Part shown: positions 44,677-55,364 of the stretch, piece by piece
Layout of the letters: each line of letters begins with the position of its first letter
Position numbering within the stretch: the stretch's first letter is position 1
NCBI GenBank assembly: GCA_003956705.1
Contig: QZCP01000031.1
Span: 3,248-67,247 of the forward strand
Source: Brevipalpus yothersi
Lineage: Eukaryota > Arthropoda > Arachnida > Trombidiformes > Tenuipalpidae
Direction: 5' to 3'
Length of the DNA: 64,000 nt
The notes under the pieces: generated by a model
Seen by the model: the letters and a program-made list of their open reading frames with translations, nothing else
What the model was told of the DNA's origin: nothing
Database searches by the model: none
Position numbers and translations under genes: made by a program

Positions 44677-46236
44677 TCAGCGGCGGTAGCGATAGCGTTT
44701 GAAGTGGAACCACAATTGAAGAATACTATTTTGAAATTGGCTCCTAAATCCGCTTTTATGAGAATAATTCCATTCTCTATTCACTATTTTGAATGCAATA
44801 TCTTCGTAAGGAGGGCCAGCTTTGAATCGAATGATAGCGAAATCTCGATTGTCCTGGCATGGGGTGACAACATAAGTGGGGGCTTTCGATTTGTCAATGA
44901 GATCTGGATAAAATATGTTGAACTTATAACCCTGAACGATTTTTGGCGGTGGATTATCCACATCATAATGTGTTTGGTTATACTTGTTCCATTCGAATCC
45001 TGTGTGAACTCGGTTGAAATACCGCGGTTTTCTTGGTTCATATTTGTTTGACCAAGAAGCTATGTTCTTATCCTGGACGATGACAGCTTCATTCCGGAAA
45101 ATATTCTCATCTGATTCCATTCCTCTCTTGACCTCTTTCTCAAAAGCCATTTCATCAGCAGTCATAACAACAGTAGCTTTACCATCACCTAGAGATGAAG
45201 TGAGAACTTTATGTCTCTGTAATTGAAGAGCTTTCCAATCTTCTTCTGGATCGACAACAGTGACTTCAATTTGACTTGTGATAAGAGGAGGTGAGTACCG
45301 ACCATTCTCATACTCTTCGATACAAATCTCTCTCTGATCTACCTCTGGTTTGTGAATAGATTCAGGCTCTTCTTTCTCCGAATCATTTGAATTTGCTTCC
45401 TTGTTGAGTTGGAGATCTTGCTCTCGTCTCAGATTTTCTAATTTTTCGTTAAGGTTAACTTGATGGAATTCTTTCAATCTAGCTTGAGAAATGAAAGGCT
45501 TGATCTTCGATGATAATTCTTCCCAGTAACTTATATCGACACCTTCCTTATTGGTGTTGATTTTCTGATTGATGTTATGTTCTAGAACTTGTAGCTCTTT
45601 GGATGACTTGCCTTTGAAGATTGAATAAACATCGCCGATGATGTCTTTGTTGATCTCTTCGCCCCTCTGAGATGATGCACGAGCAACCATTTTCCGAAGT
45701 TCATCTTCTGCTATTACTGTGATATCGTTCCAATACACTAAATTTCCTTTGTGATCGAGTCCCTTGTAGACTTTAATCTCTTCCAGAAGATCTTCTAGAT
45801 CAGACAATCGAAGACCATTGAGATACTCGTAAGGTTCAACCAGTTCCGATGGTAATTCATGTAGACCTTCGTCTTCCTCATCTTTTTCACCAAATAAAGT
45901 GATATATCTTATCAGCAGATCGATTGTTTTGGCTCGACCTTCTTTGATTCTCTTCACAGATCGAAGCTTGGTATTTTTCACATGAAAATCTCGTTCTTTA
46001 CTGGCCCACTCATCGAAATTACTGATCTCTTTCTCTCTTTTTTCTCTTTCAATTTCCTTGAGTCTTTCTTCTCTTCTCCTTTCCGCTTCAAGTCTACGTT
46101 CTTTGAGTTTTTCCAACTCTAATCTGTTGTCCTCCAATTTCATGCGAACTTGCTTCTTAATCTCTTCCGGATCATAATTACCAAGTTTTTCATACTTCTT
46201 CTTCCATATGAACGTCTCCTCACCCGGATCGTCCAT
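44677..46236 (-). CDS. cactin: Cactin
   Basis: Cactin is a conserved spliceosome-associated protein, first found as a partner of the IkB protein cactus in the Toll pathway. The 519-residue single-exon frame starts T-F-I-W-K-K-K-Y-E-K and a charged coiled coil (about 30-75). The central cactin domain has F-D-E-W-A-S-K-E-R-D-F-H, then R-A-K-T-I-D-L-L and Y-L-N-G-L-R-L-S-D-L-E-D-L-L. The highly conserved C-terminus follows: K-P-R-Y-F-N-R-V-H-T-G-F-E-W-N-K-Y-N-Q-T-H-Y, P-K-I-V-Q-G-Y-K-F-N-I-F-Y-P-D-L-I-D-K and G-P-P-Y-E-D-I-A-F-K-I-V-N-R-E-W, ending F-K-R-Y-R-Y-R-R. The family usually has a further 150-200 residue Arg/Ser-rich N-terminus, not found here; it may be lost or lie in an unseen upstream exon. 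Head-to-head with Sufu. Confidence 0.95.
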   Translation of the reverse strand: MDDPGEETFIWKKKYEKLGNYDPEEIKKQVRMKLEDNRLELEKLKERRLEAERRREERLKEIEREKREKEISNFDEWASKERDFHVKNTKLRSVKRIKEGRAKTIDLLIRYITLFGEKDEEDEGLHELPSELVEPYEYLNGLRLSDLEDLLEEIKVYKGLDHKGNLVYWNDITVIAEDELRKMVARASSQRGEEINKDIIGDVYSIFKGKSSKELQVLEHNINQKINTNKEGVDISYWEELSSKIKPFISQARLKEFHQVNLNEKLENLRREQDLQLNKEANSNDSEKEEPESIHKPEVDQREICIEEYENGRYSPPLITSQIEVTVVDPEEDWKALQLQRHKVLTSSLGDGKATVVMTADEMAFEKEVKRGMESDENIFRNEAVIVQDKNIASWSNKYEPRKPRYFNRVHTGFEWNKYNQTHYDVDNPPPKIVQGYKFNIFYPDLIDKSKAPTYVVTPCQDNRDFAIIRFKAGPPYEDIAFKIVNREWNYSHKSGFRSQFQNSILQLWFHFKRYRYRR

Positions 46237-46931
46237 ATTTACAATCGATTAAATTAAAAAAACACACACACAAGTCGCTAGTATAAAATCAGATCAACGA
46301 GGTAAGTTTCAAATTATCTGACAAAAAAATAGAGACAACAAAATGAATAACCGCACCACTCGATGATTAATAAAATGCATCATCTTACCTCATGGAAGTC
46401 ATCATCACTCAATTAATTGTCCTAAAATATTGATTAAACAGCCAGATACATCCACATTGCCAAAATAATTAACATCAAACACACATGAAAATAATCAAAA
46501 CATTTGATTTCATCATCAAAAATTTAAACTCAAAAAATGGTTTCCATAGCAACAAGGTGAAACATCCCAGCGCCATCTACATTGTTGTTTTAATCAAGAA
46601 AATTTTTTCTTTTTTTTGAAGATTGCAATTTTTTTCCAGTTTTTTTGTCAAAAACTTTTTGATTAAAAAGTTGAATGTTAAATTTGATTATTTGTTGGTC
46701 AAAATTGTGGCAATAAAAGGTCATAACATTGATTCTGGGGAGTAGTTTTACCTATTGATTTGATTGGTGTGGTGGATCAAGGTTGCCCAGAGGTGCAAAG
46801 TTGGTTTTTTGAACTCTCTTCCTTTGTTGAGAGACGAAACTTGTGAGAAACATAATTTTTGTATGCTGAGTTATTGAATTTGATTGAGAAAAGGGAATCA
46901 GTGATCCGAGTTTAGTGTGTTTGATCTCAAT
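46237..46931. other. Shared head-to-head promoter, cactin / Sufu
   Basis: 695 bp, AT-rich, with (CA)n near 46261-46270. No Arg/Ser-rich coding exon for cactin was recognised here. Confidence 0.55.
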
Positions 46932-48740
46932 ATGATGAACTCAAGTCAAGATTTCATTCCATATAACTGTATACCTACCCCAATTGCTCCGTTTGCGAGT
47001 CCAATTCCTCCTGGACTAGCATCATTGTATTCGGTATGTCGTCAAGCGTATCCTGATCAACCGAATCCATTGCAAGTTAATGCATCGATCAAATGTTGGT
47101 AAGTTATGATTCTTCATTATTGCTATCATAATAGAGATGAAATCAATAAGTTACACTTTTCTACTTGACAGGCTTGGTGGTCCAGATCCACTGGATTACA
47201 TTAGTATGTATTCTAATAAAGGAGATAAAAGCCTCGATGCACCTTCTCATTGGCACTACATCAGTTTCGGGCTCTCGGATCTACATGGAGACGGTCGAGT
47301 TCATATGTAATTAGAACTTTTTACTTCTTCTTCTCACCCTCCGAGAAAAATAGATTGTTTGAATAGCTTGACTCTCACTTTTTATCAGTTGGAACCAAAG
47401 TTTTATTTCAATTCGTTTCCTCTCATTTGTTGATTGCATAGGCCAAGTGATCCAACTGGACCAAGTGGTTTTGGATTCGAGTTGACTTTCAGGCTGAAAA
47501 AAGAGTCTGAAACATCTGCTCCAACTTGGCCAGCGGCAGTGATGCAAGCTCTTGCCAAATACGTTTTCCAATCACAAAACACTCTCTGCGCTGGAGATCA
47601 TGTCTCTTGGCACTGTTCACTGGACAACAGTGAATCAAGAATCAGGCATATGCTGATGGTCGAGGATCCTCAGCTTGGGACTGTCCACACGCCTTTCGGT
47701 GAGGTCACTTTCATTCAGATCGTTGGTGTTTTCGATGAGGAACTGAAAGCAGCCCAAGAGTGGAATGGTCCAGGAATTACGAATATCATGAAAAGGGATG
47801 AGCGAAGTGGTGGTCAATGGTTGGTGACCAATATGAATCGTGGTGAATCGATTTTTGAAATCGATCCTGGTAACAAGGATGTTGTTGAATCAGGGGTGTC
47901 AAATGATGGTTCCAACTTGAGTGGTGTGAGTGCTAAATGTGCCTGGCGAGATAAACCATTCTCATCTACCAATCAAGAGCCCAGATATCGAGAACGACAT
48001 TCTTCCGAATCTGATTCTGAATACAAAGATACTGACCCAATTTTAGAATCTGTCAATGGCTACGGTCACAACCATTCCAGCCAATTGAACGCTTGTTCTT
48101 CGCCTGGAGGCCGAATCTCATCTGCCAATAGCAATAGCCGCAATTCAAATATGTCCGTATCCCACGATCAGCGACAAACTAATTCTAGTATGTCCTATGT
48201 GAGTGAAACAGGAGCCTCTGATCCAGGAGAGCTTGTAGATACCAAGTATCTAGAGAAAGTCTACCTCCAACTGAATCATGAAGCGGGAAGCTTATTACCT
48301 CTTGCCTTGAAGTAAGTCAGAGTGAATCATTCATCGAATTTTTGCTTAATCATTTCATTCTCAATGACTTTCATCAGAGGAAGACTGAAACATGGGCGTC
48401 ATTTCACTTTCAAAAGTATTCTCGGCAATTCAGCCATCACTTTCGTCACACCAGGAGTGGATGGTTCTCGTGTTAGTGAGGAGCAGCCCTACGGTATTCA
48501 TGGAGAGTGGCTACAAATCTTAATCCCAGAAGATTTTGTCGAGCAAATGTCCAAAGACATCAAAGATGTTGAAAAGCTCAAAGAGGTAAGAGACAATCTA
48601 TCCAATCTAACCTGTTCTCTTTATTAATCAATTGAATTTGCATTTCTTCTCAGAACGACCTTCCTAAAACTTACAACTGGCCCAGTCGAAACCTATCAAT
48701 CACCCTCGTGCCTACTAACTATGAATTTGAACTTTCTTGA
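46932..48740 (+). CDS. Sufu: Suppressor of fused, five exons
   Basis: Sufu is a cytosolic negative regulator of Hedgehog signalling that binds Gli/Ci. Exons 46932..47098, 47172..47306, 47442..48311, 48378..48585 and 48654..48740 give 488 residues, against 484 in human. The N-terminal domain carries P-D-Q-P-N-P-L-Q-V, W-L-G-G-P-D-P-L-D-Y-I-S-M-Y, H-W-H-Y-I-S-F-G-L-S-D-L, G-P-S-G-F-G-F-E-L-T-F-R-L and G-D-H-V-S-W-H. Next come D-G-S-N-L-S-G-V-S-A-K-C-A-W and a low-complexity insert of about 100 residues. The C-terminal domain has G-R-L-K-H-G-R-H-F-T-F-K-S and H-G-E-W-L-Q-I-L. All junctions keep frame with GT/AG ends. The open frame reaches a GTG upstream; the ATG at 46932 (with a second ATG next) is used. 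AATAAA at 48923-48928. Confidence 0.96.
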
Positions 48741-49364
48741 GATTTTATTCATCATGAAACCATTTTCCATCTACATGATCAATCGATTTTATCGAGCTTA
48801 CACTTGCTCCACACTTGATCAATGCATGTATTTATTTGCGTTTAGCCCATCAATTTTTGTTTCATGTAAATTATCTTACTGTACATTAAATTGCCATGAT
48901 ATTTTCGTATTTTCACCTTCTAAATAAATATTTTACCTCCCAAAAAAATTATTTCGCTGAAAAAGCCTTCAGAACGCTTTAAATATCTATTTCCTCCACA
49001 ACGTTGACAATTCTAACAGAGTGAGTTGAGAAAACAAGGACTCTAACAAATAATTTCTCGAAAAATTTGTCAATTATCCTAGATTGTAAATAGAACATTT
49101 TCATCCTCAACAAATGGAAATCTGAAAAACAATCAGGAAAAACTAGTCCAACTTTGCTGTTGATAAAATAGTCGACAGAATCTCCAAACTTTTTGTCACG
49201 CTCAGTGACACTCCTGATGAGCCACCTGATGATGAATGAAATTTTTCATTATAACAGGTGATACACATTTCAGGAGAACAAGTAGTTCGATTTGATTTTT
49301 TTTTATGCAGACGCTCAGATATGTTCCAGTCGTTGTGACATAGTGATCAGTGATACATGCTAAT
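48741..49364. other. Sufu 3' UTR and AASDHPPT 5' region
   Basis: Contains the Sufu poly(A) signal at 48923-48928 and the upstream region of the next plus-strand gene. A short out-of-frame ATG-TGA (ATG at 49356-49358) sits just ahead of the AASDHPPT start. Nothing else supported. Confidence 0.55.
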
Positions 49365-50297
49365 ATGAGTTGTTCTAATTATGTTCGTTGGTACTTCAAT
49401 TGTAAACAATGGTTACCGGTCAAAGAGGAATTTCTTCTCGCAATGAGCTCAATACAAAGATCAGAAAGAGATCGAATCATGAGATTTGTGTACAAAAAGG
49501 ATGTTAAATCAGCACTCATTGGTCGACTAATGATCCGCCGGTGTTTGAGTACTATGTTATCATTACCCGATCATCAAATTGAACTAAGTCGAACGGAAAG
49601 AGGTAAACCAATTTTGTCTTCAGCGTGGGACATTGATAGAGAACAACATTTCACCTCTGATGGTCGACAATTTGATTTTAATCTTTCACATGACGGTGAT
49701 TATTGTGTTGTAGCCGGTGAATGGACGGATAAAGTTGGTATTGATCTTTCAGTTGTCCGAGATCATGGCAAACCAGTGGCAGAATATTTTCAAACTATGT
49801 CCAAAATATTCTCACCTCAAGAGTGGTCATTCATAAATGGTGCAAATGAATCAGGCATCACATGTTCTCCATCTGATGATTCAAGATTATTTCGATTTCA
49901 TCGTTTATGGGCTCTGAAAGAGAGTTTAGTGAAAGCAGAAGGCATCGGAATCAGTTATGATTTGCAAAGGATCAGATTCTCATGTTGCACCAGTAATTTG
50001 AAACCCGGAAATGTTGTTAATGATACCAAAGTATTTATTGATGGAAAATTACGTGAGAATTGGATTTTCGAGGAAAGTTTACTGGATAATTATTCCATAG
50101 TTTCACTTGCTCTCAATATAAATGGAAAACATTTGATTGACAATCGAAAGGCTGAAGATACACAAGATCAACACTCTTGGATTGCTGGTCGCGCGTTTTC
50201 TGAGATCATCGACCCTCAAGTCGAAATCGAGGTTGATGATGCGCTTTGGGATGAATTCTCTCGAAAAAATGAGCCTTACTCGAGAAGCAAAACGTGA
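49365..50297 (+). CDS. Aasdhppt: 4'-phosphopantetheinyl transferase (AASDHPPT type)
   Basis: This enzyme moves the phosphopantetheine arm of CoA onto acyl-carrier proteins (fatty-acid synthase, mitochondrial ACP, aminoadipate-semialdehyde dehydrogenase). The 310-residue single exon (human 309) shows the Sfp-type motifs: R-T-E-R-G-K-P near residue 80; F-N-L-S-H-D-G-D-Y near 105; V-G-I-D-L-S near 125 with the metal-binding Asp; and R-L-W-A-L-K-E-S-L-V-K-A-E-G-I-G near 180 with the W-x-x-K-E-S/A-x-x-K signature. The N-terminal R-W-Y-F-N and W-L-P sequences match animal AASDHPPT. The ORF opens at a GTG (49350); the first ATG is 49365. Confidence 0.93.
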   Translation: MSCSNYVRWYFNCKQWLPVKEEFLLAMSSIQRSERDRIMRFVYKKDVKSALIGRLMIRRCLSTMLSLPDHQIELSRTERGKPILSSAWDIDREQHFTSDGRQFDFNLSHDGDYCVVAGEWTDKVGIDLSVVRDHGKPVAEYFQTMSKIFSPQEWSFINGANESGITCSPSDDSRLFRFHRLWALKESLVKAEGIGISYDLQRIRFSCCTSNLKPGNVVNDTKVFIDGKLRENWIFEESLLDNYSIVSLALNINGKHLIDNRKAEDTQDQHSWIAGRAFSEIIDPQVEIEVDDALWDEFSRKNEPYSRSKT

Positions 50298-51422
50298 GAG
50301 AATATCAAATGATTTCGGAATCTTATCCATCTCCTGATATATGAGATAGATTGTGAGCTATTTTAGTCCTCTGGTTACAATCGAGCTCATCAAGGGAACT
50401 GATTTTGAAACATTAATGCAAGTTCTCATGATTCATGAGTTGCTTCCTTGTATTGAAGATGATTACAGCATTCTTGTGATTACTCTATATTCTTGTTATA
50501 AGTGATTATTTGTGACCAACTCCAAATTTGTGAATTCTTTGAGCACATTTTTCTCGAGTAATAATTAATGATGAAAATTAGTGAGATTTTTTTTGTCTTT
50601 TCCACCTCGAACTTGTTTATGCTCCAATCTTTGTCATTTTTTACTACACTCATTCATCGTGAGTTATGATGACTCAATCGAAAGAAAAATGTATCAATGA
50701 CATCCTCCCACTGTTTATTCGTTTCCTAAATGAATCATAAATTGATCAAAAATTGTTGATAAATCTGATTCATCGAACAATCTAGTTGATGAACAAGGTA
50801 CTTGTGACCGGTGGTTGCGAAGACAGCGCCTTTTCCTGACACAACAAACATTGTCACCTCATTTTACAAGGTTGTCATTTAGTTATTTATTCCTCTTTTT
50901 CATTATTGAACCTTGGACATGATGAAAAACAAAGCTTGTGACAGAGGAAAAGTGTTACATCGTACTGTTACTTGTTACTTGTTCACCATGAAGGACAAAC
51001 TTTGATACTTCGTTAAGTGAGCTGGTGAAACTGAACCTTTTTTTTTACACAGAAATATTGTGACTTGTGATGTGTCCACTCTGTCAATCTGGAGAAAGAA
51101 TGTAATCTGCAGCTGATTTCAAGAGTTCTTGTTGAACTTGTGAATCTTGCTCATTGTCATCGATCCTAAAACAGAAAAGAAAACGAAATATTTGGATCAA
51201 TAATTTCTGGGAGCACAACATTAGACCGGCTTCATCTGTGTTACTTACTACTTACTAGTACGTCATTGTCTTTGACATTTCAAGTCGCGGAGATAATCAT
51301 CGTTAAGAAAGTAAACTAATTACAATCGTTCAAATCATCTATTAAGAAGTGAATGTATTTTTTGACAATCTCACAATTAATACATTGATTGATGCACTTG
51401 TTTTGATAATTTCCACACACTA
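50298..51422. other. Intergenic, AASDHPPT to SENP8
   Basis: 1.1 kb of AT-rich DNA. No coding region, RNA gene or long repeat recognised. Confidence 0.55.
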
Positions 51423-52187
51423 ATGGCATCTGAAGGTAAAATTGTACTCAGTTATCACGATGTTCTATTGAGACAATCCGAGTTGAACATTCTGCAAAGT
51501 AATCAATGGTTAAATGATGTGATCATCTCTTTCTGGTTTGAATACTTACAGCATGAGGTTTTTAGTGAATTTAAAGATGTCGTTACCTTTATGCCACCAG
51601 AGATGGTTCAATTATTGAAATCTGCATCACCCGAATTCTCTGCCGACGGTTGTCCTATTTCTCTTGACGAATTAAAGTCGATGCTGGAGCCACTCAATCT
51701 ATCATCCAAGCGGATAATTTTTTTCCCAATCAGCGATAGTCCAGTTAATTCTACATCTGTTGATGGTTCACATTGGAGTTTACTGGTATATTTAACACAT
51801 CTATCAGGCGAAGCATCTACTGGCGATGATTCTTCAGAGCCAAATAGCACAACAAAGTACTGTCGATTTGAACATTTCGATTCTTTTACAGGCAGCGTTA
51901 ACCATGCACATGCTTCGGCTGTGAAGAAAGTCATATCATCAATCTTGATGAATTGTTCATCACAAGAAAAAAGTGAAGAAGACAATAATCCAATGGTCGA
52001 AGGCGAATGTGTCCAGCAACGGAACGGATTCGACTGTGGGATTCACCTTTTGTGTAATTGTGAGGCTATTTGTCGAAATTTTTTTGCACAGGATGACCAT
52101 CATTTGGTCCAACTCACCTCATTCAATGTCGCTAAAAAGAAGCGAGGAGAAATTTTTAGTGTTATAAAAAAATTAACAGAACATTAA
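51423..52187 (+). CDS. Senp8: NEDD8-specific protease SENP8 / DEN1
   Basis: Cysteine protease of the ULP/SENP (C48) family that processes pro-NEDD8 and removes NEDD8 from non-cullin targets. Single exon, 254 residues (human 212). It begins L-S-Y-H-D-V-L-L-R-Q-S-E-L-N-I-L, the typical SENP8 start, then W-L-N-D-V-I-I-S-F-W-F-E-Y. Catalytic residues in order: His near 116 in D-G-S-H-W-S-L-L; Asp near 152 in F-E-H-F-D-S; Gln in C-V-Q-Q-R-N-G; Cys near 204 in N-G-F-D-C-G-I-H-L-L. All are present, so the enzyme should be active. The extra length is two Ser/Glu-rich inserts (about 120-145 and 175-195). Confidence 0.94.
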   Translation: MASEGKIVLSYHDVLLRQSELNILQSNQWLNDVIISFWFEYLQHEVFSEFKDVVTFMPPEMVQLLKSASPEFSADGCPISLDELKSMLEPLNLSSKRIIFFPISDSPVNSTSVDGSHWSLLVYLTHLSGEASTGDDSSEPNSTTKYCRFEHFDSFTGSVNHAHASAVKKVISSILMNCSSQEKSEEDNNPMVEGECVQQRNGFDCGIHLLCNCEAICRNFFAQDDHHLVQLTSFNVAKKKRGEIFSVIKKLTEH

Positions 52188-52717
52188 ATATCCCATCTAA
52201 ATATTACAATTAGTTTTCGAAAATTCGGATGGAGAGATTGCTCAGTCTGATTGTTCATCAATTGATTCTCTCTCTCTTTCTTTCTTTCTTTCTCTCTTCT
52301 TCACTTCTCTCTCATCTTTAATCTCGATTACATCCCATTTAATGTTCAAACTCTAACACTCAAGTGAAAAGTGATTTAGCTAAAAATGTTCAGGTGCAAT
52401 GTGTCTCACAATGGACGTTGTTAGTGTGTGTTCATCTTTCACATCTTTCACCTTGATCAACCAATGAGTGATGGTGCCAAAAAGGATTAATTTAATTTCA
52501 ATTCTTACGGATTAACCAATCAGCTAACATTTTCACTCACCATCGGTAAGTAAAGAATGATATTCTTTCTTACATAGAATCCCTAACTTAGAAACATTTA
52601 TTTTAGATATTATTGACAAAGAATACTTCTTCGCTTTCCAAGAATCTAAAAGCTTGCAAGAAATTTACTGCTTTAAAGAATTTTATTCCTCACCTCATAA
52701 GACAATTCATCAGAGCA
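52188..52717. other. Intergenic, SENP8 to the next membrane protein gene
   Basis: 530 bp with a pyrimidine-rich stretch near 52268-52325. The coding frame of the next gene extends back to a TTG at 52613, but the ATG at 52718 precedes the signal sequence and is preferred. Confidence 0.55.
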
Positions 52718-54619
52718 ATGAAGCTATTTTACTTTGTACAACTTTTCTTCAGAGCAACTCTCTGCTATAATTTAAGAGATTTTATTATATTCAACGATTT
52801 ACTCATCAGCCCAATAGCCTGGAACACTGATGATTTTACCATCATGTTCAGATCTAACCGCACTCAAGTCAACCTCGGAGATGTCCAAATGAGCTTAGAC
52901 GAATTGTTTATTTCTAGCATGTTTCTCGCTGGGAAAGATAGAAATTCACTAGTGATCAAATTGAACAACACCATAAAAATTATTGATCTCCCTTCAACGT
53001 CAAATTTGAAAAAATTCGAAAGTCCGGAACGAAAAAATTTCGTTTATGCTCCTCAAACGAATGCGGATCGCCTTTGGCGTTTTGAGCAGCTCGAGTATAA
53101 CTCCGACGAGAAACGAAAATTCGTTCTTGTTGAGAGTGTCAACTTTGAGGGAGAAGTAGATCCCCCGAGTGCCAGTCTAGAACTAACACTCAAAAATGAA
53201 AGAAGTTGGGAATTCGTTTCCATGTTTGAATGGGGTGAAACAATTTATGCTGCTTTTCTAATGTCTGAAAAATCCATCGTGATTGGTGTTGACCCTCTAA
53301 AAAATGAGAGGAATGCAAGTTTTGATAGATTAATCAAAGCCTTTTTGCCTGATATGAACAATGCTATATCAATGACTTTAATCCCCTCAAAAAAGCCTCT
53401 AATCAACATGAGAACTAAAACAACTCTTTATTCTGGCGATTTTGTTAAAATATTATCCTCATTCCCAAAACTTTTGGAGTCTTGCTCGCAGGAGGAACGA
53501 ACTTTTTGTGATCTCTCTGTATATCTCAGCAAGGATCGCCCCCCACCCAGTGACTATTGCCAAAAAGATAAGATACCAATTTTTATAAGCAAAGAAGTGC
53601 GACTCATATCATGCCTCGAATTGGATATATTGAACGCTCCCCTTTCCTATCACTTATCTCATGGTGTTGACAAGAATGCACTAATAGTCACAGGAGAAAA
53701 TAAGCTCCGAATTTGCAAGTTCGAAAGGTGTTGGCATGAACAATTCGATGAATTCCTTAAGAACTGTGACATCTACAATCTCACCCAAGGGACTCCCTTG
53801 CAGCCTTCTTTAGACACTAGAACAGCGAATCTCATTCTTCCCATCAAAAAAGAGAATACTATTGATCAACTAATTTTTCCCATCATCCAACCAAGTGATC
53901 TTTTAAACTGCCCAAATTGCATGATCCTTGGCTACCATCACGATTTCACTTGGTCCCAGAGCTCAGGTTGTTATAAAAAGGGGGATTCGAACGTATCGCA
54001 GGTCAACGTATGTAAGCGAGAAGCTGTATGTACAAGACAGCTCACCGGCAAAGATCAAGTTGAACTCACCATTCAATTTGACTACGAACTTCAGGTCGAC
54101 TTTGGTGAGGTGGCCTTCGTAGTAATTGATGGTACAAGATATAACACCATCAGCACGAAGACTAACGCCTACAAGGCTATTGTGCCTAACAAAGAAGCTC
54201 GAATTTTTCGAATTGAAATCTGGCGATCAACGGGAGGGCCTATGGAAACATCATTCCGAGTGATAGAAGAAAAAGTCGTTGGCGAAAATTATATGGCCCT
54301 CGTTCTAGTTATATTATCGGTTTTGGTGGCCAGTGTGATAGCATCGCTGACCTGCTTTACTTTCTTCAAGCGATGGAGAGAAAAACAAGATCTTGCCACG
54401 CCATCAGCCACCGATACAACAACAACAGCCTCCGAATCAACAACTTCGAGAGTTTCTTCAGACCTTAAAGCCTCTAAAATTCAAAGTCAACCGGAAGCAG
54501 AATCTCCCCAAGAATCTATTAAAATGACACCGCTACAAAGTCCCAGCAGTACACCTGATAATAAAAAGAGCGACGAAAATATTGGTTCCAACATGAGTTC
54601 CTCTGGAACTAATTCATAA
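52718..54619 (+). CDS. Type I transmembrane protein, unrecognised; possible divergent sema/PSI receptor
   Basis: Single exon, 633 residues. It starts with a clear signal peptide (M-K-L-F-Y-F-V-Q-L-F-F-R-A). About 500 extracellular residues follow, with many N-x-S/T sites and paired cysteines. One transmembrane helix lies near 525-551, then a basic stop (K-R-W-R-E-K) and a Thr/Ser-rich cytoplasmic tail of about 75 residues. Near 398-420, C-P-N-C-M-I-L followed by F-T-W-S-Q-S-S-G-C resembles a PSI (plexin-semaphorin-integrin) cysteine pattern. Upstream, F-V-S-M-F-E-W-G-E-T-I-Y-A-A-F recalls the blade motif of sema propellers (F-x-x-G-x-x-V-Y-F-x-F). This is a weak family hint only. I cannot name it. 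The start is chosen because the ORF opens with TTG and the ATG at 52718 begins the signal peptide. AATAAA at 54845-54850. Confidence 0.8.
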   Translation: MKLFYFVQLFFRATLCYNLRDFIIFNDLLISPIAWNTDDFTIMFRSNRTQVNLGDVQMSLDELFISSMFLAGKDRNSLVIKLNNTIKIIDLPSTSNLKKFESPERKNFVYAPQTNADRLWRFEQLEYNSDEKRKFVLVESVNFEGEVDPPSASLELTLKNERSWEFVSMFEWGETIYAAFLMSEKSIVIGVDPLKNERNASFDRLIKAFLPDMNNAISMTLIPSKKPLINMRTKTTLYSGDFVKILSSFPKLLESCSQEERTFCDLSVYLSKDRPPPSDYCQKDKIPIFISKEVRLISCLELDILNAPLSYHLSHGVDKNALIVTGENKLRICKFERCWHEQFDEFLKNCDIYNLTQGTPLQPSLDTRTANLILPIKKENTIDQLIFPIIQPSDLLNCPNCMILGYHHDFTWSQSSGCYKKGDSNVSQVNVCKREAVCTRQLTGKDQVELTIQFDYELQVDFGEVAFVVIDGTRYNTISTKTNAYKAIVPNKEARIFRIEIWRSTGGPMETSFRVIEEKVVGENYMALVLVILSVLVASVIASLTCFTFFKRWREKQDLATPSATDTTTTASESTTSRVSSDLKASKIQSQPEAESPQESIKMTPLQSPSSTPDNKKSDENIGSNMSSSGTNS

Positions 54620-55364
54620 ATTTACCATGTAATTTTAATATTTTATCTCAATATTTTATCTTTTCAATTTTATTGTAATTTTTAATTGTTACTTTGTGAC
54701 AATATATCTATTTTAATCAAAGGAAAAAAGATTATATAATTCGAATCTGCGTTTTTTACAATTCGAAAGCACTAAAAAAAGCTATGATAACAAACAGAGA
54801 ATCCAAATGTAATCTACTGTTTGTATACCTATCGACAATGTTCAAATAAAAATGAACTTATATCTATAGCCTAAGATATTGACATTGCCTATTGATCAAC
54901 AAGCCATGAAATTGAATTTTTTACAGTTCGACACGATCTGGCCATTAAAGTAAGTTCATCTTCAGCCTTTTTCCCAGCATGTATCAGATAATGTTCTCCT
55001 TTTTTCTTGAATCGTCTCAAGCTTCACGTTTGTTTGTCTAGTTCTGTATTTTCGTTGCGATATTTTGCATAGTATTGTTTAATGTCCTAAATTGTCACCC
55101 ATCATATTTCCACTATTGCCTTATTTTAATGATCCTATGACTTACTTCTCACCTAACACTCATGTCATATCCGCTTGTTTCGTGCATCATCTAGCAGCAA
55201 TAGTCCGTCTTTCTCTATTCTATCTATGTATCATCTATCCAGAAAAGTAAGTTTCAATCTATCTTCATCAATATAAATCCAATATAAACTATTGTGTTTC
55301 TATGAGTTTGCCTTTATGTGAATTGAAGTGAATTTCATATGCTTCTTTTGTGATTATTTGCTAG
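54620..55364. other. 3' UTR and intergenic DNA before the Par-3 remnant
   Basis: Poly(A) signal at 54845-54850. Two short stretches with splice-like edges (54928-54950, and one ending at about 55247) could be remnants of upstream exons of the broken Par-3 copy, but neither shows recognisable coding sequence. Confidence 0.4.

Noticed and set aside
44029..45051. Plus-strand frames across cactin, including a 151-residue one
   Set aside because: They are antisense to the strongly conserved cactin C-terminus.
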